From Deltaproteobacteria bacterium (GTDB lineage Bacteria > Desulfobacterota > Syntrophia > Syntrophales > UBA8958): 54,511 bases of DNA. A program made the position numbers and the translations under genes. Positions 41,568 to 51,507 of the stretch are shown in pieces. A model generated the notes under the pieces. That model made no database searches, was not told the origin of the DNA, and worked only from the letters and a program-made list of their open reading frames with translations. How positions within the stretch are numbered: the stretch's first letter is position 1; the number at the start of each line of letters is the position of its first letter. The DNA lies in contig JAKPCH010000045.1 in assembly GCA_029553375.1 (NCBI GenBank), positions 1-54,511 of the forward strand, given 5' to 3'.

Positions 41568-42205
41568 AGGCGCACGAAACGGACCTTGTCCCCGATCGCC
41601 ATGAGGCTGAAGGGCTCCCGCCGGGGGTTGAATAGTTCCGTCTCCGTCCGGCCGATGATCTGCCAGCCCCCGGGGGATTCGCAGGGGTAGATCCCCGTCT
41701 GGCCCTGGGCGAGGCCCACGGATCCGGCGGGCACCCGGATGCGGGGCGTCTCCAGTCTCGGGACCCGGATGCGTTCATCGAGGATCCCCAGGTACGGGAA
41801 GCCCGGGGTGAAACCGACGGTGAAGACGGTGTAGGTTACGGAGGTGTGGATCTCGATCAGTTCCTCCAGGGTGAGACCCGTGTGGCGGCAGACGAAGGGA
41901 CAATCGGGACCGTCTTCGCCGCCGTAGCGGACGGGGATCTCGTGGAAGGCCGGGGGGGGCGGATCGCTTTCCCCCAGGCGGCTCAGGTCCTCTTCCAGGG
42001 CCGCCGTCGCCTTCCGGCGCGAGACGAGGGTGTCGTCGAAGACCACCAGGACGCAGGTGAAAGAGGGGATGATGTCCCGGATAAAGGGCCGCTTCACCCG
42101 GGAAAGATGGAAATAACACCTCCTGACCTGGTCATGGGTCTCGAGGGTGATCTCGTTGCCGAAGGACACCCTGATCCCCTCCTCTCCGTAGGGTTTGACC
42201 GTCAT
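41564..42205 (-). CDS. pxpB: 5-oxoprolinase subunit PxpB (KipI family)
   Basis: 213-residue allophanate hydrolase subunit 1-like protein. Core motifs are an N-terminal alpha/beta part, then YTVFTVGFTPGFPYLGILDE, LETPRIRVPAGSVGLAQGQT and GIYPCESPGGWQIIGRTE, characteristic of KipI/PxpB. ATG 42205 overlaps the pxpA stop by 4 bp, and its stop overlaps pxpC the same way. It pairs with PxpC in the phosphorylation part of the 5-oxoprolinase reaction. Confidence 0.93.
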   Translation of the reverse strand: MTVKPYGEEGIRVSFGNEITLETHDQVRRCYFHLSRVKRPFIRDIIPSFTCVLVVFDDTLVSRRKATAALEEDLSRLGESDPPPPAFHEIPVRYGGEDGPDCPFVCRHTGLTLEELIEIHTSVTYTVFTVGFTPGFPYLGILDERIRVPRLETPRIRVPAGSVGLAQGQTGIYPCESPGGWQIIGRTETELFNPRREPFSLMAIGDKVRFVRL

Positions 42206-42978
42206 AGGAATCGGGACAGGGGTACGACGTCGATCCCCGCCTCCGCGAGGGCCCCCCTTACCCGCGCGGCGGCGGCGACGCTCTGGGGGTTGTCGCCGTG
42301 GAGACACAGGGTGTGGATCGACATGGACAGAGGCCTGCCCCCGACGGTGGTGACGATGCCGTCCCGGGCCATGGAAACGGCCCGCCGGGCGATCTCCTCC
42401 GGGTCCTCGAGAACGGCGCCGGGTCGATTGCGGGGGAGAAGAAAGCCTTCGTCCGTGTACATGCGGTCCGGGAAGGCCTCGAGGGCCAGGCGTATCCCCT
42501 CCCGCCGGCACCGTTCGAGGAAGGCGTCCGTCCTGCCCGTCCCCAGGGTCAGGAAGATGGGGTTGTCGAAAGCGGTGCGAACGGTGCGGGCCACGGCGAG
42601 GAGGAGCTCCTCGTCCCCCGCCAGGTGGTTGTAGAGGGCCCCGTGGAGCTTGACGTGCTGGAGGGTGAGGGAATGGCGGGCCAGGAACCCCTGGAGGGCC
42701 CCCACCTGGTAGACGATGTCGTTGAGGAGGTCCTCCCGGTCCACGGCCAGGTAACGGCGCCCGAAACCGACCCGGTCGGGATAGCCGGGATGGGCCCCGG
42801 CCATGACGCCGTACTTCTTGCATAGGCGCACCGTCCGGTCCATGACGGTGGGATCGGAGGCGTGGAAGCCGCAGGCGATGTTGGCGGAGGTGATGGAGGC
42901 GATGACCGTCTCGTCGTCGCCGATCCGGTAGGGCCCGAAGGATTCTCCCATGTCGCAGTTGAGATCGATGCGTGCCAT
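42202..42978 (-). CDS. pxpA: 5-oxoprolinase subunit PxpA (LamB/YcsF family)
   Basis: 258-residue TIM-barrel-like protein of the LamB/YcsF family. It begins ARIDLNCDMGESFGPY and keeps ANIACGFHASDP, VMAGAHPGYPDRVGFGRR, QHVKLHGALYN and SIHTLCLHGDNPQS, with several histidines and aspartates expected at the hydrolytic site. ATG 42978 matches the family N-terminus; ATG 42996 with AGGGG just upstream is an alternative adding six residues. It lies 24-42 bp after ligA and leads the pxpABC-acyP chain. Confidence 0.93.
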   Translation of the reverse strand: MARIDLNCDMGESFGPYRIGDDETVIASITSANIACGFHASDPTVMDRTVRLCKKYGVMAGAHPGYPDRVGFGRRYLAVDREDLLNDIVYQVGALQGFLARHSLTLQHVKLHGALYNHLAGDEELLLAVARTVRTAFDNPIFLTLGTGRTDAFLERCRREGIRLALEAFPDRMYTDEGFLLPRNRPGAVLEDPEEIARRAVSMARDGIVTTVGGRPLSMSIHTLCLHGDNPQSVAAAARVRGALAEAGIDVVPLSRFL

Positions 42979-43020
42979 GGATGTCGCCAATAGCATATCC
43001 CCTGCGCACGGCGCAACGGG

Positions 43021-45344
<2,324 letters not shown>

Positions 45345-45352
45345 GCCGGTCT

Positions 45353-45381
45353 ATTAGACAAAGGGGGAAGGAATTGTCAAC
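45353..45381 (-). promoter_or_regulatory. Promoter of the 95-residue gene-ligA-pxpABC-acyP run
   Basis: Minus strand TTGACA (45381-45376), 17-nt spacer, TCTAAT (45358-45353). The start is expected at about 45346, immediately before the ATG at 45344, leaving essentially no leader. Confidence 0.7.
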
Positions 45382-45389
45382 AATGGTCT

Positions 45390-45418
45390 TGTCTTTTCCC
45401 GCCGCGGGGTATATAAGC
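45390..45418 (+). promoter_or_regulatory. Promoter of the HIT-family gene
   Basis: TTGTCT (45390-45395), 17-nt spacer, TATAAG (45413-45418). It is divergent from the ligA promoter, with -35 boxes 8 bp apart. Predicted start near 45425 gives a leader of about 50 nt. Confidence 0.55.
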
Positions 45419-45475
45419 ACCCGACGTGGGGCCGCCCGGGCGGCAGCCGAGGCCGTGGCAGGGGGAGAAAAAGGG

Positions 45476-45949
45476 ATGAAGGCAATATCGGCTCCGTGGC
45501 GCATGGAATACATAAAGGCGGAAAAACCCGAGGGATGCGTTTTTTGCCTCGACGGGGAGCAGGCGGGGGATTTCGTCCTGAAGCGGGGCCGGAGGGCCTT
45601 CGTCATGATGAACCGTTACCCCTACACGGCGGGGCACGTCATGATCATCCCCTACCGTCACCTCTCCGATCCGTCCCAGCTCACGCCGGAGGAGCGCCTC
45701 GAGCTCTTCGATCTCACCGCCCTGGCCGTCTCGGCCCTGAGGGAGGCCATGGGACCCGAGGGGTTCAACATCGGTATGAACCTCGGGAAGGCGGCGGGGG
45801 CCGGGATCGAGGATCACCTCCATATCCATGTCGTCCCCCGCTGGACGGGGGATACGAACTTCGTCAGCGTCGTGGGAGAGGTCCGGGTCATCCCCGAGGC
45901 GGTGTCGGCAACATGGGAGAAACTGCTACCCTATTTCGGGAAAGAGTGA
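45476..45949 (+). CDS. HIT family nucleotide hydrolase/transferase
   Basis: 157-residue histidine-triad protein. The triad is HLHIHVV with H114, H116 and H118, the middle of which is expected to form the nucleotidyl intermediate. A CVFC pair (C21, C24) near the N-terminus suggests a zinc site as in the larger HIT proteins (AP4A phosphorylase-like group). GHVMIIPYRHL and GFNIGMNLGKAAGAGI are typical. ATG 45476 follows GGGGGAGAAAAAGG; the longer open frame begins in the promoter. A cytosolic enzyme acting on dinucleotide polyphosphates or nucleoside phosphoramidates is likely. Confidence 0.9.
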   Translation: MKAISAPWRMEYIKAEKPEGCVFCLDGEQAGDFVLKRGRRAFVMMNRYPYTAGHVMIIPYRHLSDPSQLTPEERLELFDLTALAVSALREAMGPEGFNIGMNLGKAAGAGIEDHLHIHVVPRWTGDTNFVSVVGEVRVIPEAVSATWEKLLPYFGKE

Positions 45950-45997
45950 TAGAGACATAGCGGTGATCGAGACCTTCACGCGTCGGGAGGCAATTCC

Positions 45998-46306
45998 ATG
46001 AAGATCGTCTATACCATCGTCGTCGTCTTGCTCATCCTTTTCGTCATCACCTTCTCCCTGGCCAACACCTTCCCCGTGCGCCTCCAGTATCTCGACCTCA
46101 TCGACGTCACGGTGCCCGTCTATCTCCTCATCTTCATCTGCTTCCTCGCCGGGGTCGTCTTCACGGGCTTCATGGGCATCGTGGAGAGATTCCGCATGAG
46201 CCGGACCATCAACCAACTCAACAGGACGATCCGGGAACTCCGCCGGGAGATCCGTTCCGCCGAGCCTCCCCCCGTCCTGGACGAGGACCGCACCAAGCCC
46301 CAATAA
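45998..46306 (+). CDS. LapA/DUF1049 family membrane protein
   Basis: 102-residue protein with two membrane helices (about 2-22 and 39-60) separated by a short loop FPVRLQYLDLIDVTVPV, then a cytoplasmic coiled-coil helix rich in Arg/Glu and a Pro/Asp tail. This is the LapA (YciS) pattern; in enterobacteria LapA works with LapB/YciM in lipopolysaccharide assembly control. No lapB is adjacent, so the link to LPS is by family only. ATG 45998 follows GGGAGG with normal spacing. It converges with tonB. Confidence 0.85.
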   Translation: MKIVYTIVVVLLILFVITFSLANTFPVRLQYLDLIDVTVPVYLLIFICFLAGVVFTGFMGIVERFRMSRTINQLNRTIRELRREIRSAEPPPVLDEDRTKPQ

Positions 46307-46313
46307 GTCAACG

Positions 46314-46333
46314 CCGTCCCCCGGGCGGGACGG
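46314..46333. terminator. Hairpin between lapA-like and tonB genes
   Basis: CCGTCCC (46314-46320) pairs with GGGACGG (46327-46333) over a 6-nt loop. It lies in the 44-bp gap between convergent genes and could stop both, though no U-run follows on either strand. Confidence 0.4.
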
Positions 46334-46350
46334 GGACGATCGGGTGATAG

Positions 46351-47064
46351 TCACTGGAGGCGGAAGCGGACGGGGACGTCCACCCACATGGTGACGGGGA
46401 TCCCCCGGCGGCGCCCCGGTTCGAAGGACCACCCCTTGACCCCGTCGAGGGCCGAGCGGTCGAGGAGGGGGTAGCCGGAGGACGTCTTGACGGTAAGGCG
46501 CCCGACACGGCCGTCGGGGAGGACCTCCACCGACAAGAGGACGACCCCCTCCTGGCCCTTGAGACGGGCCAGGGGGGGATAGGAGGGCTGGGGATTGACG
46601 TGGTAACGGGGTACGGCCACGGTCTGGGGGGCTTCGCCCCCGCCCGCCTTTGCCGCGTCCGCCGCTCCCTTGCCGTTTGAGGCGTTCCCTGCCCCGCCCG
46701 CCGGACCTCCCGCGTCCGTGACGACGGGGACGGGGGCCAGGGAGGCCAGGAAGACGGGGGAGGGGTGTTTCTCCTCCTCCCCGGCCTTCCCGGCGGCGGT
46801 CTCGCGAACGGTCACGGGGGCCTTTGGCGCGGCCGGGGGCTTTTTCTCGCGAACGGGGGGTGCGTCCGTCGGCGCCGGGGGGAGGGAGACGAGGTGGACC
46901 CTCAGGGCCGTGGGGGGCGCCGCGACGGGTCCGGCCGTCATGGAGGCCACCTCGGTGAAGAGGAGGACCGCCGCCACGGCATGGACCCCCAGGGACAGGA
47001 GGACCCCCCGGGGGAGGATCGTCTCCCCCCGTGTCCTCGTCTCTGCTACCCGTTCCTCCCTCAC
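46351..47064 (-). CDS. tonB: Energy transducer TonB
   Basis: 237-residue TonB protein. One N-terminal helix (about 18-38) anchors it in the inner membrane. A Pro/Ala/Lys-rich spacer (about 48-140) crosses the periplasm. The C-terminal TonB domain (about 155-237) has YPPLARLKGQEGVVLLSVEV and GWSFEPGRRRG. It would couple the proton gradient, through ExbB-ExbD not found here, to the outer-membrane receptor upstream. GTG 47064 lies 8 bp after the receptor stop, so the pair is co-transcribed under the cobalamin riboswitch. Confidence 0.9.
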   Translation of the reverse strand: MREERVAETRTRGETILPRGVLLSLGVHAVAAVLLFTEVASMTAGPVAAPPTALRVHLVSLPPAPTDAPPVREKKPPAAPKAPVTVRETAAGKAGEEEKHPSPVFLASLAPVPVVTDAGGPAGGAGNASNGKGAADAAKAGGGEAPQTVAVPRYHVNPQPSYPPLARLKGQEGVVLLSVEVLPDGRVGRLTVKTSSGYPLLDRSALDGVKGWSFEPGRRRGIPVTMWVDVPVRFRLQ

Positions 47065-47072
47065 GGTCCTCC

Positions 47073-49193
47073 TCAGAAGGTGATCGTCAGGCCCCCCTTG
47101 AAGAGCCTCTCCGGCATGGGGTAGTAGGTGTTCAGACCGCCCCAGGATTCGTTGTCCGTTCCGAAGCCCGCGTACTTTTCGTTGTTCAGGTTCTCGACGG
47201 CCAAGAAGGCGCGGATGGCCACGGCCCGCCCGGCGAGGGTGAATTTGCGATCGAAGAAGAGGTAGAGGTTGTAGAGGATATAAGATGAAAGCTTCTCCGC
47301 GTTGTTGTCGTAGTCGCCGGAGAGGTAGGAATCGCCGACGTAGCGGACCTCGGGGCGGAGGCTGAGGCCGAAGGGGAGGCGGATATCGGCGCTTCCCCCG
47401 ATGATCCGGTTCGGGACGAGGGGGAGCTCCTTCTTGTTGTACCGCCCGTCCTCGAAGGTCGCCTCGTGGTAGGTGAACTGGCCGCTGAGGGTCACGTACT
47501 TCAAGAGGTCGTAGGAGACGGAGGCCTCCAGGCCCTGGTGACGGGTCTTATCGAGGTTCTCGTTGCGGTTCGTGGCGTTGTTCCAGGCGATCTCGTCCTC
47601 CATGTCGATGCGGAAGACCGCGAGGGACACCTTCAGGCTGTCCAGGGGTCTGAACAGCGTGCCGACCTCCATGCTCTGTCCCCGCTCCCGGTCGAGGTCC
47701 GTGTAGAAGCCGCCGCCGAAACCGTTGTAGGAGGCCTGTTCGTCCAGGAAGGGGATGCGGTAGATCCGGGAGTACTTCCCGTAGAGGTTCGAGTTTTTAC
47801 CCATCAGGACCGTCGTCGAGACCTCCCAGGCCTCGGCGGGGTGCTTCTTCTCCTGGTTGGAGAAGCTGTTCTTGGGGGTGTTCACGTCCGTGTGGTCGCC
47901 CCCGAGGGTCGTCTCGCCCCCCCGGTAACCGGCGGCCAGGATGAGGTTCTTGAGGGGCATGAACTCGTCGCGGACGTAGTACTCCAAGGTCCGGCGGCGG
48001 AGTTCCGCCCAACTGTTCTTGACCTGCCGCTCCCGGCTGTCCCAGGCGGCCTTCCGATAGGGTTCGTTGTAGTAGTCGAACCCTGCCGTCACCTTGTTGC
48101 CGAAGCCGAAAAACCCCCTCTCGAGGGTGTACTTGGGCGTGAAGCTCATCGACTCCATGTCGGTGTTCGTGTACTGGTTGGAGTTCCAGGAGGGCATGTT
48201 GTAGTCGAAGAAACTCTTGGCGTAGCCGAAGGGGAGGTCGAGGCGGCCGAGGCGCTCGTGGACGAACTGGGCGCCCAGGGTGACACGGCCCGTCCGGTCC
48301 CGGCCGTCGTCGTCGGGGGCGGCGTTGGCCCAGTTCTCCGGCGTCGCCGGCTGATACTGACGGCGGTCCCTGTCCATCTGGGCCTTCGTGAGGGCGCCGG
48401 GGAGGTCGTAGTCGCTCCGGCTGCCGAAGAGGCCCAGGGAGAGCTGGAGGCGGTCGCTGAGGTCATAGGCGAAATCGACCCCCGCCGCCTGGGAGGCCAG
48501 CTTGGACCGGTCCCGGTAACCCCAGGAGAAGAAGGTCTCGCCGTTGGCGGCCCAGGAGAGCCTCCCCTGGCGGCCGGAGGCGGAGAGGCGCTCGTTGTGG
48601 AGGCCGTGGCTCCCCGCCGCGGCGGAGACGGAGGCGGCGAACCCCTCCTTGCCCTTCTTGGTGATGACGTTGATCACCCCGCCGATGGCGTTGTCGCCGT
48701 AGAGGACCGTGCTGGCCCCCCGGACGATCTCCACCCGCTCGATGTTCGCCAGGGGTATCTGGAACCAGTTGTTGGGACTCATGTCGGGGCGGTTTTGGCG
48801 CCGCCCGTCGACGAGGACGAGGGTCTTGCCGAAGGGGTTGTCGCCCCCGAAACCCCGGAGATCGACCATGGCCTGGGGGGATTGGCCGCTGTAGGAACGG
48901 ACCTGGAGCCCCTCGAGCTTCTCGAGGACCTCCACGAGGGTCGTCGCCCCCGAGCGCTCGATGTCGGCCTCCGTGATGACGGAGACTGAGGCGGCCACCT
49001 TCCTGACCTCCTCCCGGTCCCGGGTCGCCGTGACGACGACCTCCTCCAGGCGGGCGGCCGGTTTCTCGGGAACCGTCGCCGGCGGCGAGGCCTGGGCGAG
49101 CAGATAGGGCTCGGCCCCGGGGAGGCCGGGGCGCGCCAGGGCGGCCGCGGCCAGGACCAACGACAAGACGAGACAGACCTGATACCTTTTCAT
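47073..49193 (-). CDS. btuB: TonB-dependent outer-membrane receptor, predicted cobamide transporter
   Basis: 706-residue receptor. The signal peptide (about 1-33) is followed by the TonB box EEVVVTATR (50-58), a plug domain (DIERSGATTLVEVLEKLEGL, RGASTVLYGDNAIGGVINV) and a 22-strand barrel ending in aromatic Phe. Size and domain order match BtuB-like receptors, and a cobalamin riboswitch directly precedes it, which strongly supports cobamide or cobinamide uptake. ATG 49193 has AAGGAGG upstream. The receptor's exact corrinoid cannot be read from the sequence. Confidence 0.9.
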   Translation of the reverse strand: MKRYQVCLVLSLVLAAAALARPGLPGAEPYLLAQASPPATVPEKPAARLEEVVVTATRDREEVRKVAASVSVITEADIERSGATTLVEVLEKLEGLQVRSYSGQSPQAMVDLRGFGGDNPFGKTLVLVDGRRQNRPDMSPNNWFQIPLANIERVEIVRGASTVLYGDNAIGGVINVITKKGKEGFAASVSAAAGSHGLHNERLSASGRQGRLSWAANGETFFSWGYRDRSKLASQAAGVDFAYDLSDRLQLSLGLFGSRSDYDLPGALTKAQMDRDRRQYQPATPENWANAAPDDDGRDRTGRVTLGAQFVHERLGRLDLPFGYAKSFFDYNMPSWNSNQYTNTDMESMSFTPKYTLERGFFGFGNKVTAGFDYYNEPYRKAAWDSRERQVKNSWAELRRRTLEYYVRDEFMPLKNLILAAGYRGGETTLGGDHTDVNTPKNSFSNQEKKHPAEAWEVSTTVLMGKNSNLYGKYSRIYRIPFLDEQASYNGFGGGFYTDLDRERGQSMEVGTLFRPLDSLKVSLAVFRIDMEDEIAWNNATNRNENLDKTRHQGLEASVSYDLLKYVTLSGQFTYHEATFEDGRYNKKELPLVPNRIIGGSADIRLPFGLSLRPEVRYVGDSYLSGDYDNNAEKLSSYILYNLYLFFDRKFTLAGRAVAIRAFLAVENLNNEKYAGFGTDNESWGGLNTYYPMPERLFKGGLTITF

Positions 49194-49232
49194 AGTTCCT
49201 CCTTCTTCCCCCGCGGGAGAAAAGATTTTTTC

Positions 49233-49379
49233 GTCCGTCCGGCGAGTCTCCTGGCTCGGGGCTTCCTCCTAATCGCCGCGCCTTCCCGGCCTTGGCGGCC
49301 CGTGGCCTTATACGGCTTTCGTTCCCCTCACAGTTGCGGGGCAGCGCCGGATTCCCACCGGCTTCCTCCCCCGACGGAC
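49233..49379 (-). promoter_or_regulatory. Cobalamin riboswitch upstream of btuB-tonB
   Basis: Read on the minus strand: P1 arm GTCCGTC (49379-49373) pairs with GACGGAC (49239-49233). Between them lie the conserved GCTGCCCCGCAACTGT box, a GAACGAAAGCC segment, an AAGGCCACGGG part and the B12-box AGCCAGGAGAC. This is the class-I adenosylcobalamin aptamer order. A GATAAT -10 (49398-49393) with TTGTCG 19 nt upstream would start transcription just before P1. Roughly 40 nt with the AAGGAGG SD separate P1 from btuB. No terminator is clear, so control of translation is likely: bound cobamide lowers btuB-tonB. Confidence 0.92.
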
Positions 49380-49402
49380 CCTCTCATGCCAAATTATCGG
49401 AA

Positions 49403-49418
49403 GGGGCCCCCAGGCCCC
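49403..49418 (-). terminator. Possible weak terminator after the btuD-like gene
   Basis: Minus strand GGGGCC (49418-49413) pairs with GGCCCC (49408-49403) around TGGG, followed by UUCC. It lies about 16 bp past the ATPase stop and upstream of the second riboswitch's -10, so it may separate the two transport operons. It partly overlaps that promoter's spacer. Confidence 0.45.
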
Positions 49419-49433
49419 GACAAATCCCTTTCC

Positions 49434-50216
49434 TCACGCCCCGACCCGCGGCGTCACGACGGGGCGCCCCGTCGTCTCGTGGCGGGAGGCCGTGACGGCG
49501 ACGCCGTAGACGGCCTCGATGTTCTGGGTCGTCAAGATCTCCCCGGGCCCCCCGTCGGCGCGGATGCCCCCCCGGTCGAGGATGACGATGCGATCGCAGT
49601 AGAGGGAGGCGAGGTTGATGTCATGGGTGACGGCAACGACGGTTAACCCATTGATATTATTCAGCTTTTTTAGAAGGTTCAGGATCTCCACCTGGTGGCG
49701 GATGTCCAGGTAGGCCGTCGGCTCGTCGAGGAGGAGGATCCGGGGTTCCTGGGCGAGGGCCCGGGCGATGAGGACCCGCTGCCTCTCCCCCCCGCTGAGG
49801 CGGTCGAGGGTCCGCTCGGCGAGGGCGAGGGTGTCCGTCTGTTCCATGACGCGTCGGACGACGGCCAGGTCCTTCTCCCCCTCGAAGGACCAGGTCTTGA
49901 GGTGGGGCGAGCGGCCCATGAGGACGATCTCGGCGACCCGAAAGGCGAAGTCGACCGCCTGGCCCTGGGGGACGACGGCGATATGCCGTGCCACCTCCCG
50001 CCTTTTCATCGTGTGGACGGGTCGGCCCTCGAGGAGGACCCTCCCCTCCCGGGGTGTCAAAAGGCCGTCCATGAGGCGTAGCAGGGTCGATTTCCCCGCC
50101 CCGTTGGGGCCGAGGATGCCCATGAACTCCCCCTGGGCCACCCGGAAGGTCACGCCCCTGAGGACCCACGTCCCGTCGTAGGCGAATCCCAGATCCTCGA
50201 TCTCCATCAGGTTCAC
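49434..50216 (-). CDS. btuD: Corrinoid ABC transporter ATPase (BtuD/FecE type)
   Basis: 260-residue ATPase of the iron-siderophore/B12 importer family. Walker A GPNGAGKST (about 36-44), Q-loop VVPQGQAVDF, signature LSGGERQRV, Walker B ILLLDEPTAYLDIRHQ and switch histidine THDINLASLYCDR are all present. It powers the adjacent membrane permease. GTG 50216 overlaps the permease stop (GTGA); ATG 50207 is a shorter alternative. A cobalamin riboswitch upstream of the permease puts the pair under corrinoid control, favouring a B12 role over siderophores. Confidence 0.9.
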   Translation of the reverse strand: MNLMEIEDLGFAYDGTWVLRGVTFRVAQGEFMGILGPNGAGKSTLLRLMDGLLTPREGRVLLEGRPVHTMKRREVARHIAVVPQGQAVDFAFRVAEIVLMGRSPHLKTWSFEGEKDLAVVRRVMEQTDTLALAERTLDRLSGGERQRVLIARALAQEPRILLLDEPTAYLDIRHQVEILNLLKKLNNINGLTVVAVTHDINLASLYCDRIVILDRGGIRADGGPGEILTTQNIEAVYGVAVTASRHETTGRPVVTPRVGA

Positions 50217-51268
50217 GGCGACGACCTCAGACGGCGACGGAGGAGGAAGAGGAAGTAGGGGGCGCCGCAGAGGGCCGTGATGACCCCCACGGGGAGCTCC
50301 GTCGGGGCGGCGAGACAGCGGGCCAGGGTGTCGGCGGTGACGAGGAAGGCCGCCCCGAGGAAGAAGGCCGCGGGCAGGAGGAGGCGGTGATCGGGACCGA
50401 GGGCCAGACGGAGGATGTGGGGGATGATGAGGCCCACGAAACCGATGGTCCCGCTCGCCGACACGGCCGCCGCCGTGATGAGGGCCGCCGCCGCCAGGAG
50501 GGCGAGCTTGGTCCTCTCCACGGCCAGGCCCAGTTGCCGGGCCGTCTCCTCCCCCATGACGAGGAGGTTCAGGGGGCGGCTGAAGAGGTAGAGGAAGACG
50601 GTCCCCAAAACGAGGATCAGAGAGGTGTAGGAGAGCCCCCCCTGATCGGCCAGGCTCAGGTCCCCCATGATCCAGTGGAGGGCCCGCTGGAGGTGGAGGT
50701 GGTCGCTGATGGAAAAGATGAAGAGGATGACGGCGGAAAAGAAGGCGTTGACCATCACCCCCGTCAGGAGGAGGGTGTTGACCTCGAGGCGCCGGTCCCG
50801 CCCGGCGATGCCGAAGACGACGAGGACCGCCGCCAGGGCGCCGAGGAAGGCCAGGCCGGGGATGCCCACGGACCAGGCGCCGGCCCCCGTGATGATGCCC
50901 AAAACGGCCCCCACGGCCGAACCGGAGGAGATCCCCAGGATGTAGGGGTCCGCCAGGGGATTGCGCAGGAGGGCCTGGAAGACCACGCCCGCCACGGAGA
51001 GGGAGGCCCCGACGACGGCGGCGAGGACCACGCGGGGCAGGCGGACGGTGGTGATGATGGCGGCCTCCGCCTCGGTGAGGTCCCCCGTGAGGAAGGGGAG
51101 GGCGGGGAAGTACCTATGGACGACGGCGGTGACGGAGATCTCGGCCGTGCCGGCGAAGAGGGAGGCGAACGAGGCCGCGGCGAGGAGGAGACCCATGAGG
51201 AGACAGAGCCTCCCTATCCGGCCCGGCGTGACGTTCGTGAAGGTGTCTCTGGATGTGTAGGCGCCCAA
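50213..51268 (-). CDS. btuC: Corrinoid ABC transporter permease (BtuC/FecCD type)
   Basis: 351-residue FecCD/BtuC permease of about ten membrane helices. Typical sequences are RLPRVVLAAVVGASLSVAGV, FQALLRNPLADPYILGISSGS and GTIGFVGLIIPHILRLALG, including the GLIIPH coupling segment. The start is a TTG at 51268 with GGGAGGGGGGC immediately upstream and inside the riboswitch expression region. btuD follows with 4-bp overlap, and btuF lies on the other side of the riboswitch. Together they would import corrinoids across the inner membrane. Confidence 0.9.
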   Translation of the reverse strand: MGAYTSRDTFTNVTPGRIGRLCLLMGLLLAAASFASLFAGTAEISVTAVVHRYFPALPFLTGDLTEAEAAIITTVRLPRVVLAAVVGASLSVAGVVFQALLRNPLADPYILGISSGSAVGAVLGIITGAGAWSVGIPGLAFLGALAAVLVVFGIAGRDRRLEVNTLLLTGVMVNAFFSAVILFIFSISDHLHLQRALHWIMGDLSLADQGGLSYTSLILVLGTVFLYLFSRPLNLLVMGEETARQLGLAVERTKLALLAAAALITAAAVSASGTIGFVGLIIPHILRLALGPDHRLLLPAAFFLGAAFLVTADTLARCLAAPTELPVGVITALCGAPYFLFLLRRRLRSSP

Positions 51269-51290
51269 GCCCCCCTCCCGCGAGGTTCTA

Positions 51291-51431
51291 CGGATGGGCC
51301 GGTCTTCCGGCTCCGGGCGCCCTACTCGCCGCCTTCCCGACCCCCGGGGGTCAGTGGCTTCCGTGGCTTTCGTTCCCGTTACGGCTGCGGGGCAGCGGGG
51401 GCTTCACACCCCTCTTCCACACACCCATCCG
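51291..51431 (-). promoter_or_regulatory. Cobalamin riboswitch upstream of btuC-btuD
   Basis: Read on the minus strand: P1 CGGATGGG arms at 51431-51424 and 51298-51291 pair perfectly. Inside are GCTGCCCCGCAGCCGTAACG, GGGAACGAAAGCCACGG, the GCCACTG box and GAGCCGGAAGACC, the B12-box. These are the hallmarks of a class-I cobalamin riboswitch. The btuC SD lies about 10 nt past P1, so ligand-dependent masking of translation is likely. A TTGACA (51481-51476) with TAACCA at 18 nt could be its promoter, with a start near 51445. Confidence 0.92.
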
Positions 51432-51456
51432 CTTCGGCATGTCCGATCAGGTGGTT

Positions 51457-51490
51457 ACACCCCTCAAGTCCTTTTTGTCAAGAGGGGTGT
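51457..51490 (-). repeat. 9-bp inverted repeat between btuF and the btuC riboswitch
   Basis: ACACCCCTC and GAGGGGTGT (51457-51465 and 51482-51490) pair perfectly around a 16-nt loop, with TTGACA present twice on the minus strand around it. It sits just past the btuF stop. It can be a 3'-end hairpin of cbiR-cobU-btuF, a regulator site over the riboswitch promoter, or both. No U-run follows, so termination is not certain. Confidence 0.45.
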
Positions 51491-51507
51491 CAAGACGGGG
51501 AGGCACC

